Assembly: GCF_029961185.1 (NCBI RefSeq)
Contig: NZ_JASBQQ010000001.1
Span: 662,552 to 726,551, forward strand
Length of the DNA: 64,000 nucleotides
Origin: Albidovulum aestuarii
Lineage (GTDB): Bacteria; Pseudomonadota; Alphaproteobacteria; Rhodobacterales; Rhodobacteraceae
Direction of reading: 5' to 3'
Below, one piece after another: positions 46,147 to 55,724 of the stretch (position 1 is the first letter of the stretch; each line of letters opens with the position of its first letter). The position numbers were made by a program, and so were the translations under genes. The notes under the pieces are model-generated. The model searched no databases and was not told where the DNA came from. It saw nothing but the letters and a program-made list of their open reading frames with translations.

Positions 46147-47544
46147 ATGAATTTGAGACCCGATCCCACCTTTTACCCCTCGGCCAAGCTTGCCATGGAA
46201 GGCCCGCCCGAAAAGCTCGCCTTCACACTGATGCTGAGCCCCGACGGATCACAGCCTGATGGCCTTGCCGTCGTCGATGTCGATCCTAAATCCAAAACCT
46301 ATAGCCAGATCGTTCACAAGGTGATTATGCCCAACAAGGGCGACGAGTTTCACCATTTCGGCTGGAATGCCTGCTCCTCGGCTCTGTCGCCCCTGACCGG
46401 TCACGCCTTCCTTGAGCGGCGCTACCTGATCATTCCCGGCATCCGGTCTTCCCGCATCTACGTTGTCGATGTGAAAGAACCGCTGAAGGCCAAGATTCAC
46501 AAGATCATCGAACCCGAAGAGGTTTTCGCCAAGACCGGCTATTCCCGCCCCCACACCATCCATTGCGGGCCCGAAGGCATTTATGTCTCGACCCTTGGCG
46601 GTGGCGGCAAGGACGGGACCGACGGCCCGCCGGGCATCTTCATCATGGATTGCGAGACCTTCGACGTCATCGGCCGGTATGAGATCGACCGGGGCAGCCA
46701 GGACAAGCAGTACGATTTCTGGTGGAACCTGCCGCGCGATTACATGGTCAGTTCCGAATGGGGCCTGCCGCCGCAATTTGAAAACGGCATCGTGGCCGAG
46801 GACCTTCTGTCCAACAAATACGGCCACCGCATCCATTTCTGGAACCTGCGCGAACGCAGGAACGTCCAGACCATCGATTTCGGCGAAAACCATCAGATGG
46901 CGCTGGAAATCCGGCCCGCCCATGATCCGGTCAAGGAATACGGCTTCTGCGGCGTCGTGGTGGACACGACGAACCTCGAAGGTTCGATCTGGACTTGGTG
47001 GCGCGAGGGCGGCAAGTGGCATGCGAAAAAGACAGTGACGATCCCGCCGCAACCCGCCGATCCGGATGACCTGCCGGACCTGTTGAAAGGCTTCTCGGCC
47101 GTGCCGCCGCTGGTGACCGATATCGACCTCAGCCTCGACGACAAGTACCTCTATGTCGCCTGCTGGGGCACGGGCGAGATGCATCAATACGATGTCTCGG
47201 ACCCGATGAAGCCGACGCTTGCCGGCAAGGTCGAACTCGGTGGCATCGTCGCCAGACATAAGCACCCCAATGGCAAGGACTTCGGCTATGGTCCGCAGAT
47301 GGTCGAGATCAGCCGCGACGGCAAACGGGTCTACTGGACCAATTCGCTCTATTCGACCTGGGACGATCAGTTTTATCCGGGCGAACGTGGCGGTGCGATG
47401 GTCAAGGCGGATGTCGGTGCCAAGGGCGGACTGACGCTCGACAAGGATTTCTTCGTTGAATTCCCGAAGGGATACCGCAGCCACCAGATCCGGCTGGAGG
47501 GCGGCGACTGTTCGACCGACAGCTTCTGCTACCCCTCGGCCTGA
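46147..47544 (+). CDS. mtoX: SBP56 selenium-binding / methanethiol oxidase homologue
   Basis: This beta-propeller copper protein family oxidises methanethiol to formaldehyde, H2S and H2O2. The 465 residues include SPDGSQPDGLAVVDVDP, the histidine pairs HHFGWNACSSALS and SRPHTIHCGPEGIY, the segment KQYDFWWNLPRDYMVSSEWG, DFGENHQMALEIRPAHDP, and the end RSHQIRLEGGDCSTDSFCYP. GGAGGAACGAA precedes the ATG. No signal peptide is visible, unlike the periplasmic bacterial enzyme described from Hyphomicrobium, and no MauG or SCO1-type maturation genes lie next to it. The symbol is by homology. Confidence 0.88.
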   Translation: MNLRPDPTFYPSAKLAMEGPPEKLAFTLMLSPDGSQPDGLAVVDVDPKSKTYSQIVHKVIMPNKGDEFHHFGWNACSSALSPLTGHAFLERRYLIIPGIRSSRIYVVDVKEPLKAKIHKIIEPEEVFAKTGYSRPHTIHCGPEGIYVSTLGGGGKDGTDGPPGIFIMDCETFDVIGRYEIDRGSQDKQYDFWWNLPRDYMVSSEWGLPPQFENGIVAEDLLSNKYGHRIHFWNLRERRNVQTIDFGENHQMALEIRPAHDPVKEYGFCGVVVDTTNLEGSIWTWWREGGKWHAKKTVTIPPQPADPDDLPDLLKGFSAVPPLVTDIDLSLDDKYLYVACWGTGEMHQYDVSDPMKPTLAGKVELGGIVARHKHPNGKDFGYGPQMVEISRDGKRVYWTNSLYSTWDDQFYPGERGGAMVKADVGAKGGLTLDKDFFVEFPKGYRSHQIRLEGGDCSTDSFCYPSA

Positions 47545-47547
47545 CCT

Positions 47548-48207
47548 TTGGGGGACATGATCGGCACCACGGCGGGCCTCTGGCTCGCCGTGGTGGCAAG
47601 CGGGCTTTATCACGGGGTCAATCCCGGCATGGGTTGGCCCTTGGCCGTCTCCGCCGCGCTGATGGAGCGGCGGACTGGTGCACTCTGGCGGGCCCTTGCG
47701 GGACTGGCGGCGGGGCATCTCGTGGCGATGGTCGCGATCCTGATGCCTTTCGCGGTGATGACCCTGCTGATCGACTGGCAGCGTGAGATCCGTATCGCCG
47801 CCGGGATTGTGGTGATCGCACTCGGGCTCTGGATCTTCGTCACCAAGCGCCACCCCCGCTTTCTGGCGCGCGTGAAACCTACGCGCCTTGCGCTCTGGTC
47901 CTTTCTCGTGGCGCTCGCCCATGGCGCGGCGCTGATGCTGGTGCCGATCTATCTCGGCCTCTGCCGTGCCGAAGACCTCGATACCGCCCATCGCGCCGCC
48001 GAGGCGCTGATGTCGCGCAATCTGACCGTGGCGCTTGGCGTGGCCCTGATCCACACCGCCGCGATGATCGCGGCGGGTGGGGCGGTGGCATGGGGCGTCT
48101 ATCGCTGGCTCGGGCTTAAGTTCCTGACCCGGGGCTGGTTCGACCTTGAACGGGTCTGGGCGGCGAGCCTGATCCTTGTCGGGGTGCTCGCGCTCGCCAC
48201 CGCATGA
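47548..48207 (+). CDS. Integral membrane protein linked to the SBP56 gene
   Basis: 219 residues with about six membrane segments, starting three bases after the SBP56 stop (MGDMIGTTAGLW; an ATG at 47557 is an alternative). Conserved-looking polar spots inside the membrane part are GLYHGVNPGMGWPLAV, LAAGHLVAMVAIL and LVALAHGAALMLVPIYLGLC, histidine-bearing patterns like those of small metal or sulfite permeases. Tight spacing suggests a joint role with SBP56, perhaps metal supply or export of its product. The family is not identified. Confidence 0.85.
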   Translation: MGDMIGTTAGLWLAVVASGLYHGVNPGMGWPLAVSAALMERRTGALWRALAGLAAGHLVAMVAILMPFAVMTLLIDWQREIRIAAGIVVIALGLWIFVTKRHPRFLARVKPTRLALWSFLVALAHGAALMLVPIYLGLCRAEDLDTAHRAAEALMSRNLTVALGVALIHTAAMIAAGGAVAWGVYRWLGLKFLTRGWFDLERVWAASLILVGVLALATA

Positions 48208-48211
48208 CCCG

Positions 48212-48874
48212 TCAGGTCAGAAGCGTCGACAGATGCGACCCGCGCCGCTTCAGGAAATCCAGAAGTCTGGCGGGATAATCCGTCGCCACCGCACCGCGGA
48301 CCGAGGCCCGCCCGGCAAGCGCCGACCGCCAGCGGCTGAGCTTCGGCAGGCCCGCAAGTCCGGCAACATCGCCGATCCGGTCAAGCGTGTCGAAATAGCG
48401 AAAGACCGGGGCGAAGACCGCATCGGGCAGGGAAAGCCCCTTTGGGTCAAAGGTTTCACCGCCCGGCAAGCGTTCCTCTACCCGCGCGAACTTTGCCCGA
48501 AGGGCCTCGGTCTTAGTGGTGAAGGCGCTGGCGTCCGGCGCGTTATAGAGCCCGGCAATGTCGTTCAGGATCGACGAGCCGTATTCCATCCAGCCGCGAT
48601 GGTCTGCCCGGTCGAGAACGTCTGAGGGATGCAGCGGATTGGGGCCGACTTCTTCCAGATATTCGAGGATCACCGAGGATTCGAAAATCGGCCGCCCGTC
48701 CACGACCAGAACCGGGGTCTTGCCCGTGGGCGAGAGTTTCAGGAACCAGTCGGGCTTGTTGGTGAGGTCGATGTCGATCCGTTCGAAATCCATGCCCTTT
48801 TCGGCCAGCGCGATCGCGACGCGCTGCACATAGGGGCAGAGGTGATGGCTGATCAGCGTCAGTTTCGGGGTCAT
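48212..48874 (-). CDS. Glutathione S-transferase family protein
   Basis: 220 residues from the ATG at 48874 (MTPKLTLISHHLCPYVQRVAIAL), with AAAGGA seven bases ahead. The thioredoxin-fold N-terminal domain has the CPYVQ site, KTPVLVVDG with the cis-proline, and the ES pair in IFESSVILEYLEE for glutathione binding. The C-terminal domain is helical. The CPYV active site suggests an omega-like or thiol-transfer type. It is divergent from the MarR gene, which probably controls it. Confidence 0.92.
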   Translation of the reverse strand: MTPKLTLISHHLCPYVQRVAIALAEKGMDFERIDIDLTNKPDWFLKLSPTGKTPVLVVDGRPIFESSVILEYLEEVGPNPLHPSDVLDRADHRGWMEYGSSILNDIAGLYNAPDASAFTTKTEALRAKFARVEERLPGGETFDPKGLSLPDAVFAPVFRYFDTLDRIGDVAGLAGLPKLSRWRSALAGRASVRGAVATDYPARLLDFLKRRGSHLSTLLT

Positions 48875-48894
48875 GTCGCGTCCTTTCGCAGATA

Positions 48895-48958
48895 GATGCA
48901 TATGCATTTATGTAGATTGTAACCGCACCCTTTCAATCCGCATGCAGATGCATATATG
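48895..48958. promoter_or_regulatory. Candidate MarR operators between gst and marR
   Basis: GATGCATATGCAT at 48895-48907 contains the perfect 12-bp palindrome ATGCATATGCAT. A second, related site GATGCATATATG lies at 48947-48958, 52 bases away on the same face of the helix. Both are between the divergent start codons, as expected for a MarR regulator acting on itself and the gst gene. Confidence 0.65.
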
Positions 48959-48965
48959 TTCAACC

Positions 48966-49406
48966 ATGCACAGCAAATCTGCCCCGAATCCACATGCCGA
49001 AACGGTCTGGACCCGGCTGGTCCGGGCCTCCACCCGCGTTCAGGCTGAGATCGAAGCCACGCTGAAGGCGGCAGGTCTGCCGCCGCTCGACTGGTATGAC
49101 GCGCTGTGGGAGATCGAGAAGGCGGCGCCTGACGGGCTCAGGCAGTTCGCATTGCAGGAACGGTTGCTTTTGCCGCAATACGGGTTGTCGCGCCTCATTG
49201 GCCGGATTGCAGAGGCGGGGCTGATCACCCGCACCCCCTGCCCCGAGGATGGCCGCGGCCAGATCCTGGCCTTGACCGAAGCGGGCGCGGCTGCACGCAA
49301 GGCGATGTGGCCGGTCTATGCGGCGGCGATGGAACAGGCCATTGGCACGCGGCTAACCGGGGACGACGCGCGCCGCCTCGCCGACATGCTGGCGCGTCTC
49401 GTCTAA
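48966..49406 (+). CDS. MarR-family transcriptional regulator
   Basis: A winged-helix dimeric repressor of about 146 residues from the ATG at 48966 (MHSKSAPNPHAETVW). The helix-turn-helix and wing are seen in LPQYGLSRLIGRIAEAGLIT and RTPCPEDGRGQILALTEAG. ATGs at 48942 and 48948 are in frame, but would place the start inside the second operator. No clear ribosome site is present, so the start is uncertain. The likely ligand is a phenolic or electrophile handled by the neighbouring GST. Confidence 0.9.
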   Translation: MHSKSAPNPHAETVWTRLVRASTRVQAEIEATLKAAGLPPLDWYDALWEIEKAAPDGLRQFALQERLLLPQYGLSRLIGRIAEAGLITRTPCPEDGRGQILALTEAGAAARKAMWPVYAAAMEQAIGTRLTGDDARRLADMLARLV

Positions 49407-52195
49407 GTGTCGCCGTCTTTCTTTCGCCGGTCCCCCTGCTGTGCGGCCGCCCAACGGTTCAGCACCGCAAGACCGATCAGCGACAGGCCGAGCGCGAGGA
49501 AGGAAAAGACCCGGGTCAGGCCGGACAGCCCGGAAATGTCGATCAGGAAGACCTTGGCGATGGTCAGGGCGATCACGCCCATCGCGATCCGGCGCAGGGT
49601 TTGCGACCGCCTTGCGATGGCCTGATAGAGAAGGGCGGCACCCACCGCCATCATCGCGATCGTGTAGCTGTAAAGCTCGGGCTGCGTGACACCCGGCAAC
49701 GACAGGTCATCACCGCGCCAGAAGCGCCGGATTTCCAACACCGCGTAAAGTGCCAGAAGCGCCGACCCGATGGCGGTCAGCCCCCAGCGCAGGACCTTAT
49801 GCAGGTGGGCAAGCCGGGTGAGAGCCACCAGCAGCAACAAGCCTGGCAGCGCATAGGCGACGAACAGCGTATCGATGACGAGCGGGCCGTAGACCAGTTC
49901 TTCCTTGCCGCCGATCAGACCGACGACGGGATTGGCGGGCAGCACGGCCGCCAGCAGCCCGCCAAAGCCGATGAGACCCGCCACGACCGCGATGGCCCAG
50001 CGCAGCCAGCGTAGGACGCCGCCCAGTTGCAGCCGGTAGAACTGCGCCAGCATCAGGATCAGCCATGGCAGTGCGTTGAGCGTCAGCGCCCAGTGCGCGG
50101 CGACCCAGTCGCCCCCGCTGTCGACCAGTTGCCGCGTGATCAGCACGTTGACGAAAAGCGCGGCATAGGCCGCCCCTGCGCTTTCGAGGAACACCCGTGC
50201 GGCGCGGCGCTCCAGCCCGGCGATCAGCCAGAGCCCCGCCGCCATCGCTGCTGCTGCACCACCATAGGAGGCGATGACCTCCCACAAAGCCGCATCCTCG
50301 ACCGCCCAGATCAGGCCCGGGTCGACCACCAGCCGCCACGAGATCACGAGGACCCCCGCTTGAATGAACCAGCCCATTTCGGGCAGGCGGAAGCGGCGGT
50401 CGAGCCCCGCCGCAACGATCACCAGCGCCGCGAGTGCCAGCGTCAGGGCGCCCTTGGTGGTCAGGAGGAAAAGCGCGAGCGCGATCAAGGAGAGGGCCGA
50501 CAGCGTCGCATAGGCCGCGCGCCGCATGTCACCGCCGTCCTGACGCGCGAACATCGCGGCCAGCCCGACCATCAGCGCGGCCAGACCGATCACATGCAGC
50601 GCCCAGCCATAGGCCCCGATCACGGCAGAGGGGTTCCAGAAAAGCTCCAGCACCAATGCGGTCAGGGGCGCGACCAGCGCCGCTCCCGCCGCCCAGAAGG
50701 GCTTCAGCCGCCCCGCCCCGGAACTGGTGAAGGCCGCCATCAGCGACATCGCGGTGGCGAGCGCCAACAGCAGCGCCGCGGTCATCGGTCCGGCGGTTTC
50801 GGGTTCGCGGAGATCGATCGCCTTTGCTGCGAAGTCGCGCGCCAGTGGCCAGCGGTCCATCCCCTCGAATCCCAGCCGCAACAGGAATGCGGCTGCGGGC
50901 AGGACGGTCAGATCCGAAAGCGCGGGTGCGTCCTTGCCTGCCCAGAGGGTCAGAAGGAGCGTCAAAGCAGCCAAACAGAGAAAGGCCACCGTGCTTTCTG
51001 CGGCATTGTCTGCCGGAAGATAAAGAAGCCCTACCGAAGAGGCCGCAACCGCCCCGGCGGCCAGCAGGACCGGAAAGATCGGCCTTTCCGCCTTGCGGGA
51101 GCGGAGCGCCGTTACGAGCATCGACCCCTGATGGTCCGGCATGATCCCCCGTGCGGGGATGCAGATCGCGAAGGCGGCAAGGCCGACGAGCGTGAAGGCG
51201 AACCATCCCGCCCCACCGGTTCCGGCCAGCACCATCCCTGCACCGGCATAGCCAAGAACCAGCGCCAGGACTGATACCCAGGCCCAGCGCCGCACGGTGT
51301 CGATGAAGAGGCCGGAGGCCGCGATGACCGCATAATAGGCGTAAAGCCAGTAGGGCGCGTCGCTTTCGCCGCCGACGAGAAACGGGGCGGCAGCCGCGCC
51401 GATCAGGCCGACCGCAGCCAGGAACGGCCCATAGAACCAGCCAAGCACGATGGCGAGAATGGCCGTCGCCACGAGCCCCGCCAGCGCTGCTTCGGGCCCG
51501 ATCAGGTCATAGAGCTGCCGCCCGGCGATGATGCCGCCGAAGATCGACACCAGCCCCGCGCCGGAAAGCGTCGAGGGCAGATAGGCCGTGAACTCGTTTT
51601 CACCGTCGCCCCAGCGGCGGCGGACCCATTCGCCCGCCGCGATCAGGGCAAGGCCGAAGAGGATTGCCGCCATCACCCGCACCGGTGGCGGCAGAAGCCC
51701 CTTCTCGATCCCGTACTGGACAAAGAATATCCCCGCGAGCGCCAGCGAGACGGCCGAAACTGCGTAGACCCAGTTCTGCACCAGCCATTCACCCAGAACC
51801 GATGTGCGGCTTGGACCGGCAGGCGGGTGCGGGGCGACGGGGCGGGCGGGGTCGGACCACGGACCGCCTGCTGGCATGGCCGATTCCGGACTGTCTGGAA
51901 CATCGCCCTCGACCCGGACCGGGCTTTCCGAAACGGCTTCGGAGACGGGCGCCACGGGGGTGGGGAGTTCCTCAACCGGCGGTGCTTTGCGCGCCGGGGG
52001 CTCCGCCGGCTTCGGCTCTGCGCTCGCGCCACTGGCCAGTCGCCGCAACGTACTGCCGTGCGACGCCAGATCGCTTTCCAGCCGCGCGACCTTGGCCTTG
52101 AGGTTAGAGACCCATACCAGAAGAACGATCACCGCAATCGGCGTTGCGATGACGATCAAGCCAGCGATCACGGCCAGAGTCTCAAGCCCGTACAT
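49403..52195 (-). CDS. Large multi-pass membrane protein, DUF2339
   Basis: 930 residues. The N-terminus has one membrane segment, then a short coiled coil (LKAKVARLESDLASHGSTLR) and a proline/alanine/glutamate-rich linker (about 60-130). After that come some 25 membrane segments to the end, finishing with KDGDT. This is the layout of the DUF2339 family, whose function is not known; a transport or envelope-lipid role is often guessed. Length is usual for the family. The stop overlaps the convergent marR end by four bases. Confidence 0.9.
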   Translation of the reverse strand: MYGLETLAVIAGLIVIATPIAVIVLLVWVSNLKAKVARLESDLASHGSTLRRLASGASAEPKPAEPPARKAPPVEELPTPVAPVSEAVSESPVRVEGDVPDSPESAMPAGGPWSDPARPVAPHPPAGPSRTSVLGEWLVQNWVYAVSAVSLALAGIFFVQYGIEKGLLPPPVRVMAAILFGLALIAAGEWVRRRWGDGENEFTAYLPSTLSGAGLVSIFGGIIAGRQLYDLIGPEAALAGLVATAILAIVLGWFYGPFLAAVGLIGAAAAPFLVGGESDAPYWLYAYYAVIAASGLFIDTVRRWAWVSVLALVLGYAGAGMVLAGTGGAGWFAFTLVGLAAFAICIPARGIMPDHQGSMLVTALRSRKAERPIFPVLLAAGAVAASSVGLLYLPADNAAESTVAFLCLAALTLLLTLWAGKDAPALSDLTVLPAAAFLLRLGFEGMDRWPLARDFAAKAIDLREPETAGPMTAALLLALATAMSLMAAFTSSGAGRLKPFWAAGAALVAPLTALVLELFWNPSAVIGAYGWALHVIGLAALMVGLAAMFARQDGGDMRRAAYATLSALSLIALALFLLTTKGALTLALAALVIVAAGLDRRFRLPEMGWFIQAGVLVISWRLVVDPGLIWAVEDAALWEVIASYGGAAAAMAAGLWLIAGLERRAARVFLESAGAAYAALFVNVLITRQLVDSGGDWVAAHWALTLNALPWLILMLAQFYRLQLGGVLRWLRWAIAVVAGLIGFGGLLAAVLPANPVVGLIGGKEELVYGPLVIDTLFVAYALPGLLLLVALTRLAHLHKVLRWGLTAIGSALLALYAVLEIRRFWRGDDLSLPGVTQPELYSYTIAMMAVGAALLYQAIARRSQTLRRIAMGVIALTIAKVFLIDISGLSGLTRVFSFLALGLSLIGLAVLNRWAAAQQGDRRKKDGDT

Positions 52196-52271
52196 CCGTT
52201 ACTCCCTCTCTGTCCTGCCCGTCTGCCGGGGCCTTCAGCCTATTCATAGCGCAGGAACGGCGCGGGGCCAG

Positions 52272-53297
52272 TCAGGATTTCCCGTCGGTATCGTCTGCTT
52301 TTGCAGCACCGAAGAGACCGGCGAGGCCACGGCTGACCAGATTTGTAACGCGTGGCTTGGGGAGGGCCGTAAAGGGCAAGGGGCGGCAGACCTCGATCGC
52401 GGCGACGCCCACGCGGGCCGTGAGTGCGCCGTTGATGACCCCCTCACCGAAACGGCGCGAAAGTTTCGATAGAAGGCCGCCGCCAGCGACGGACTGGATC
52501 AGATCGTCGCCCACAGCAACGGCCCCGGTGGCGACAAGATGGGTCAGGACGGTGCGCAAAAGCCGCCAGCTTCCGAACGCACCCGCCCGACCGCCATAGA
52601 TCTCGGCAATCCGCCGGATCATGCGCAGATTGGCAATGAGCGCCGCCGCGACATCGGCCAAGGCCAGCGGCACGATGGCGGTGACGGTTGCAACCTGCCG
52701 TGCCGCGCCTTCGATCTCGGCCCGCGCGGCGCGGTCGAGGGGCGCCATGAGTTCCGCCTCGGCAAGCGCCAGAAGTGCATCGGCGTCAAAGACATCGCCG
52801 CGCCGTTCGGCCAGCCGCGACCGCCCCCAGGCGGTTTCCTCGCGCGCCGCATAGAGCGATGCGAGGTTGTCGACGACGCGGCCAGCCGCTGTCATATCCC
52901 CCGATCCCGCCGCCCTGACCGCCGCCGCATGGACCCGGTCAAGGCGGGCCAGCTGCGCATAGGACACCCATTCGCGCAGGGCGATGAGCAGCGCCGCAAA
53001 GACGAAGAGACCGACGAGCAGTGCCGCCGTCCAGCCCAGCACCGGGTTCGCCGCCAGAAGCCCCACAACAAAGCGCCAGGCCGCAACCGAAATGATGAAG
53101 CCGATAAGGGCGGTCGCCGTCGCCCAGAAGAAGCGGCCGAGCCGTGATCGCGGGCGCGCGCCGAACCCGATCACCGCCTGCATTGCCCGCCCCTCGCCCG
53201 GCGCTGGGATGACATCGGGCACCGGCGCTGCACGGTCGGGCCCCTCGGCCACCGGTGCGTCCATCTCGATCAGGACCGGCTTTTTCGGTTTCGTCAT
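52272..53297 (-). CDS. ycjF: YcjF-family membrane protein
   Basis: 341 residues. A cytoplasmic N-terminus (MTKPKKPVLIEMDAPVAEGP) is followed by two membrane segments (about 60-110) and the C-terminal DUF697-like domain with ALADVAAALIANLRMIRRIAEIYGG and RLLRTVLTHLVATGAVAVGDDLI. It matches the YcjF/TIGR01620 family, which is normally paired with YcjX, as here (28 bases downstream of ycjX). In enterobacteria the pair belongs to the phage-shock regulon; here no psp genes are seen. Confidence 0.9.
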   Translation of the reverse strand: MTKPKKPVLIEMDAPVAEGPDRAAPVPDVIPAPGEGRAMQAVIGFGARPRSRLGRFFWATATALIGFIISVAAWRFVVGLLAANPVLGWTAALLVGLFVFAALLIALREWVSYAQLARLDRVHAAAVRAAGSGDMTAAGRVVDNLASLYAAREETAWGRSRLAERRGDVFDADALLALAEAELMAPLDRAARAEIEGAARQVATVTAIVPLALADVAAALIANLRMIRRIAEIYGGRAGAFGSWRLLRTVLTHLVATGAVAVGDDLIQSVAGGGLLSKLSRRFGEGVINGALTARVGVAAIEVCRPLPFTALPKPRVTNLVSRGLAGLFGAAKADDTDGKS

Positions 53298-53325
53298 TGC
53301 CGGGGTCTCCGTTTCATCTGCACCC

Positions 53326-54738
53326 TCACATCCGGTCCCCGATCAGGAACTCGGCCGCCCGGTCGAGCCGGATGTGCGGCGGCCCCTCGCCGGGTTTGAG
53401 GCTGAGCCGCGCGGGCGCGAAGCTCATGATCTCATAATCGGCATCAAGCCACGCAGTCGCACCTTCCCGCGCGGTGGCCAGAAGCTGCCCCGGCGTGTCG
53501 GGCAGTTCACCGGGATAGAACGCGGCCTCCTGGCCCGTGATCAGCCGCCCGCGCACGCAGTCGAGCGTGTCGCCATTGTGGCGCACCGTCTCTTCGACCG
53601 TGGCGCGGAGCGCGGCGATGGACATCGCCGCCGTTTCGGCCCCGGCAAAATCGGCCCGGTCCTTCGCCTCGCGCATCAGCGCGGCGATGATCTGGGTCAG
53701 GCGCGTGTGCTGCGAATGATGCAGATGGTCGGCCTTGGTCGCGGCAAAGAGGATGCGTTCCACGCGGCGCATGCCCAGAAGTCCGGTCAGCCAACCAACC
53801 CGCCCCGGCCGGAACGCATCGAGAATGGCCGCCATCGCGCGGCGCATATCCTCAACCGCGCGGGGGCCGGCATGGATCGCGCCCAATGCATCGACCAGCA
53901 CGACCTGCCGGTCGATCTTGGCGAAATGATCGCGGAAGTAGGGTTTCACGACCTTGGCCTTGTAGGCCTCGAACCGCCGTTCCATCTCGCGCCAGAGCGA
54001 CCCGCGCGGGGTGGCGGCGGGCTTCGGGATCGGCGCGAAGGTCAGGACGGGCGATCCGGCCAGTTCGCCCGGCAAAAGGAACCGGCCCGGCGTGCAGTCG
54101 GAATAACCCGCCGCGCGGGCAGCGGTAAGATAGGCGGCGAACTGGTCGGCCAAGGACTTCGCCTGCGGTTCGTCGAGCGGCGCCGTTCCATCCACATCCT
54201 TCACTGCGGTCATGAACCCCGCCGCCTCGGCCCTTGTGGCGATCCTTTCCAGCACCTCCGTCGCCCAGTCCGCATAGTCGCGGTCCATCAGCGCGAGGTC
54301 CAGAAGCCACTCGCCGGGGTAATCGACGATATCCAAATGTAATGTCCTTGGGCCCCGGAAAGTGCCGAACATGCCCGCCTCACGCAGCCGGAACGAGAGG
54401 CGCAACTCGCTGACGGCGCGGGTGCTTTCGGGCCAGCGCGGTTCGGGACCGGTCAGCGCCGCCAGATGCGCCTCATAGTCGAAGCGCGGTACGGTGTCGT
54501 CAGGTTGCGGCTGAAGGAAGGCGGACAGGATGCGCCCCTCTGCCTCGGCCCTCAACCCCGGCATCCGACCCCGATCCATGAGATTGGCGACAAGCGAGGT
54601 GATAAAAACGGTCTTGCCCGCACGCGAAAGGCCGGTGACACCAAGCCGGATCACCGGGTCGGAAAACGGCGCGGCCATGCCGCTGCCAATGCCGCCCAGA
54701 CCGCGCAACAGATCATCCGCGATGTCAGTGATACCCAA
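53326..54738 (-). CDS. ycjX: YcjX-family P-loop GTPase-like protein
   Basis: About 470 residues. The P-loop VTGLSRAGKTVFITSLVANL lies about 35 residues from the start. Family marks further on are RTLHLDIVDYPGEWLLDL and VLVDALGAIHAG. The start is placed at a TTG at 54738 (read LGITDIADDLLRG), with AAGGGG six bases ahead; the ATG at 54834 would overlap the divergent truA start and adds non-conserved residues. E. coli YcjX is about the same length. It forms an operon with ycjF. Confidence 0.9.
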   Translation of the reverse strand: MGITDIADDLLRGLGGIGSGMAAPFSDPVIRLGVTGLSRAGKTVFITSLVANLMDRGRMPGLRAEAEGRILSAFLQPQPDDTVPRFDYEAHLAALTGPEPRWPESTRAVSELRLSFRLREAGMFGTFRGPRTLHLDIVDYPGEWLLDLALMDRDYADWATEVLERIATRAEAAGFMTAVKDVDGTAPLDEPQAKSLADQFAAYLTAARAAGYSDCTPGRFLLPGELAGSPVLTFAPIPKPAATPRGSLWREMERRFEAYKAKVVKPYFRDHFAKIDRQVVLVDALGAIHAGPRAVEDMRRAMAAILDAFRPGRVGWLTGLLGMRRVERILFAATKADHLHHSQHTRLTQIIAALMREAKDRADFAGAETAAMSIAALRATVEETVRHNGDTLDCVRGRLITGQEAAFYPGELPDTPGQLLATAREGATAWLDADYEIMSFAPARLSLKPGEGPPHIRLDRAAEFLIGDRM

Positions 54739-54832
54739 TCTCTGCCCCTTGCCTTTGGCTAAAAGATAAGCACCCGCGCACGGACTGTGTAGGGGCGATT
54801 GCCAAGGTGATGCTTGGCCGCTAGGGAAAGCC

Positions 54833-55600
54833 ATGCCCCGCTACGCGCTGAAAATCGAATATCACGGCGGCCCGTTTGCGGGCTGGCAGAGGCAATCCGG
54901 CCAGCTTTCGGTACAGGAGGCGGTGGAAACCGCCCTGCGCAAGCTCGAAGCCGATGCGCCGGGGATCGCGGCGGCGGGGCGGACGGATGCCGGGGTGCAT
55001 GCGACTGGGCAGGTCGCACATTGCGACCTCTCCAAGGACTGGGACCCGTTCCGGCTGTCGGAGGCGCTGAACTGGCACCTGAAGCCCGCACCGGTTGCGA
55101 TTCTGAAGGCTGCACGGGTGGATGACGAGTTCCATGCCCGATTTTCCGCCATCGAACGGCGCTATCTGTTCCGGCTTATCTCACGCCGCGCGCCGCTGAC
55201 GCATGACGCCGGGCTCGCGTGGCGGGTGCTTGGCACCCTGGACGCGGATGCGATGCGGGCGGGTGCGGCCCATCTGGTCGGCCAGCATGATTTCACGACG
55301 TTCCGGTCGACCATGTGTCAGGCGCAAAACCCGGTAAAAACACTGGACGAGATCACGATCACGGAACACGAGATCGACCATGGCACCGAATACCGCTTTG
55401 TGCTGCGGGCACGGAGTTTTCTGCACAATCAGGTCCGCTCCATCGTCGGCACGCTGGAGAGGGTCGGCGCAGGATCATGGAAACCCGACACGGTCCGCGC
55501 CGCGCTGGAAGCGAAAGACCGGGCCGCATGTGGGCCGGTTTGCCCTCCTGAAGGCCTCTATCTAACGGGTGTTGAATATCCTCATTCTCCCTTCGTCTGA
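54833..55600 (+). CDS. truA: tRNA pseudouridine38-40 synthase TruA
   Basis: TruA modifies uridines 38-40 in the anticodon arm of many tRNAs. The 255 residues include [20 protein letters not shown], the catalytic aspartate in [44 protein letters not shown], and the end [17 protein letters not shown]. Length is normal. It is divergent from ycjX. Confidence 0.98.
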   Translation: MPRYALKIEYHGGPFAGWQRQSGQLSVQEAVETALRKLEADAPGIAAAGRTDAGVHATGQVAHCDLSKDWDPFRLSEALNWHLKPAPVAILKAARVDDEFHARFSAIERRYLFRLISRRAPLTHDAGLAWRVLGTLDADAMRAGAAHLVGQHDFTTFRSTMCQAQNPVKTLDEITITEHEIDHGTEYRFVLRARSFLHNQVRSIVGTLERVGAGSWKPDTVRAALEAKDRAACGPVCPPEGLYLTGVEYPHSPFV

Positions 55601-55724
55601 TCGGTGGATGTGCAGCGTGAATTGCGCTGGAATGCCAACATCTCGGCTCAGTCCCACCAGCGTTCAGCCGATCACATTCTTGGCGTAGACCGGATGCAAC
55701 CGTGTTTATGCGAAGAACGGCGTT

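Noticed and set aside
46249-48054. A 601-codon minus-strand frame
   Set aside because: Antisense to the SBP56 gene and its membrane-protein partner; no family pattern and a histidine/arginine-rich shadow composition.
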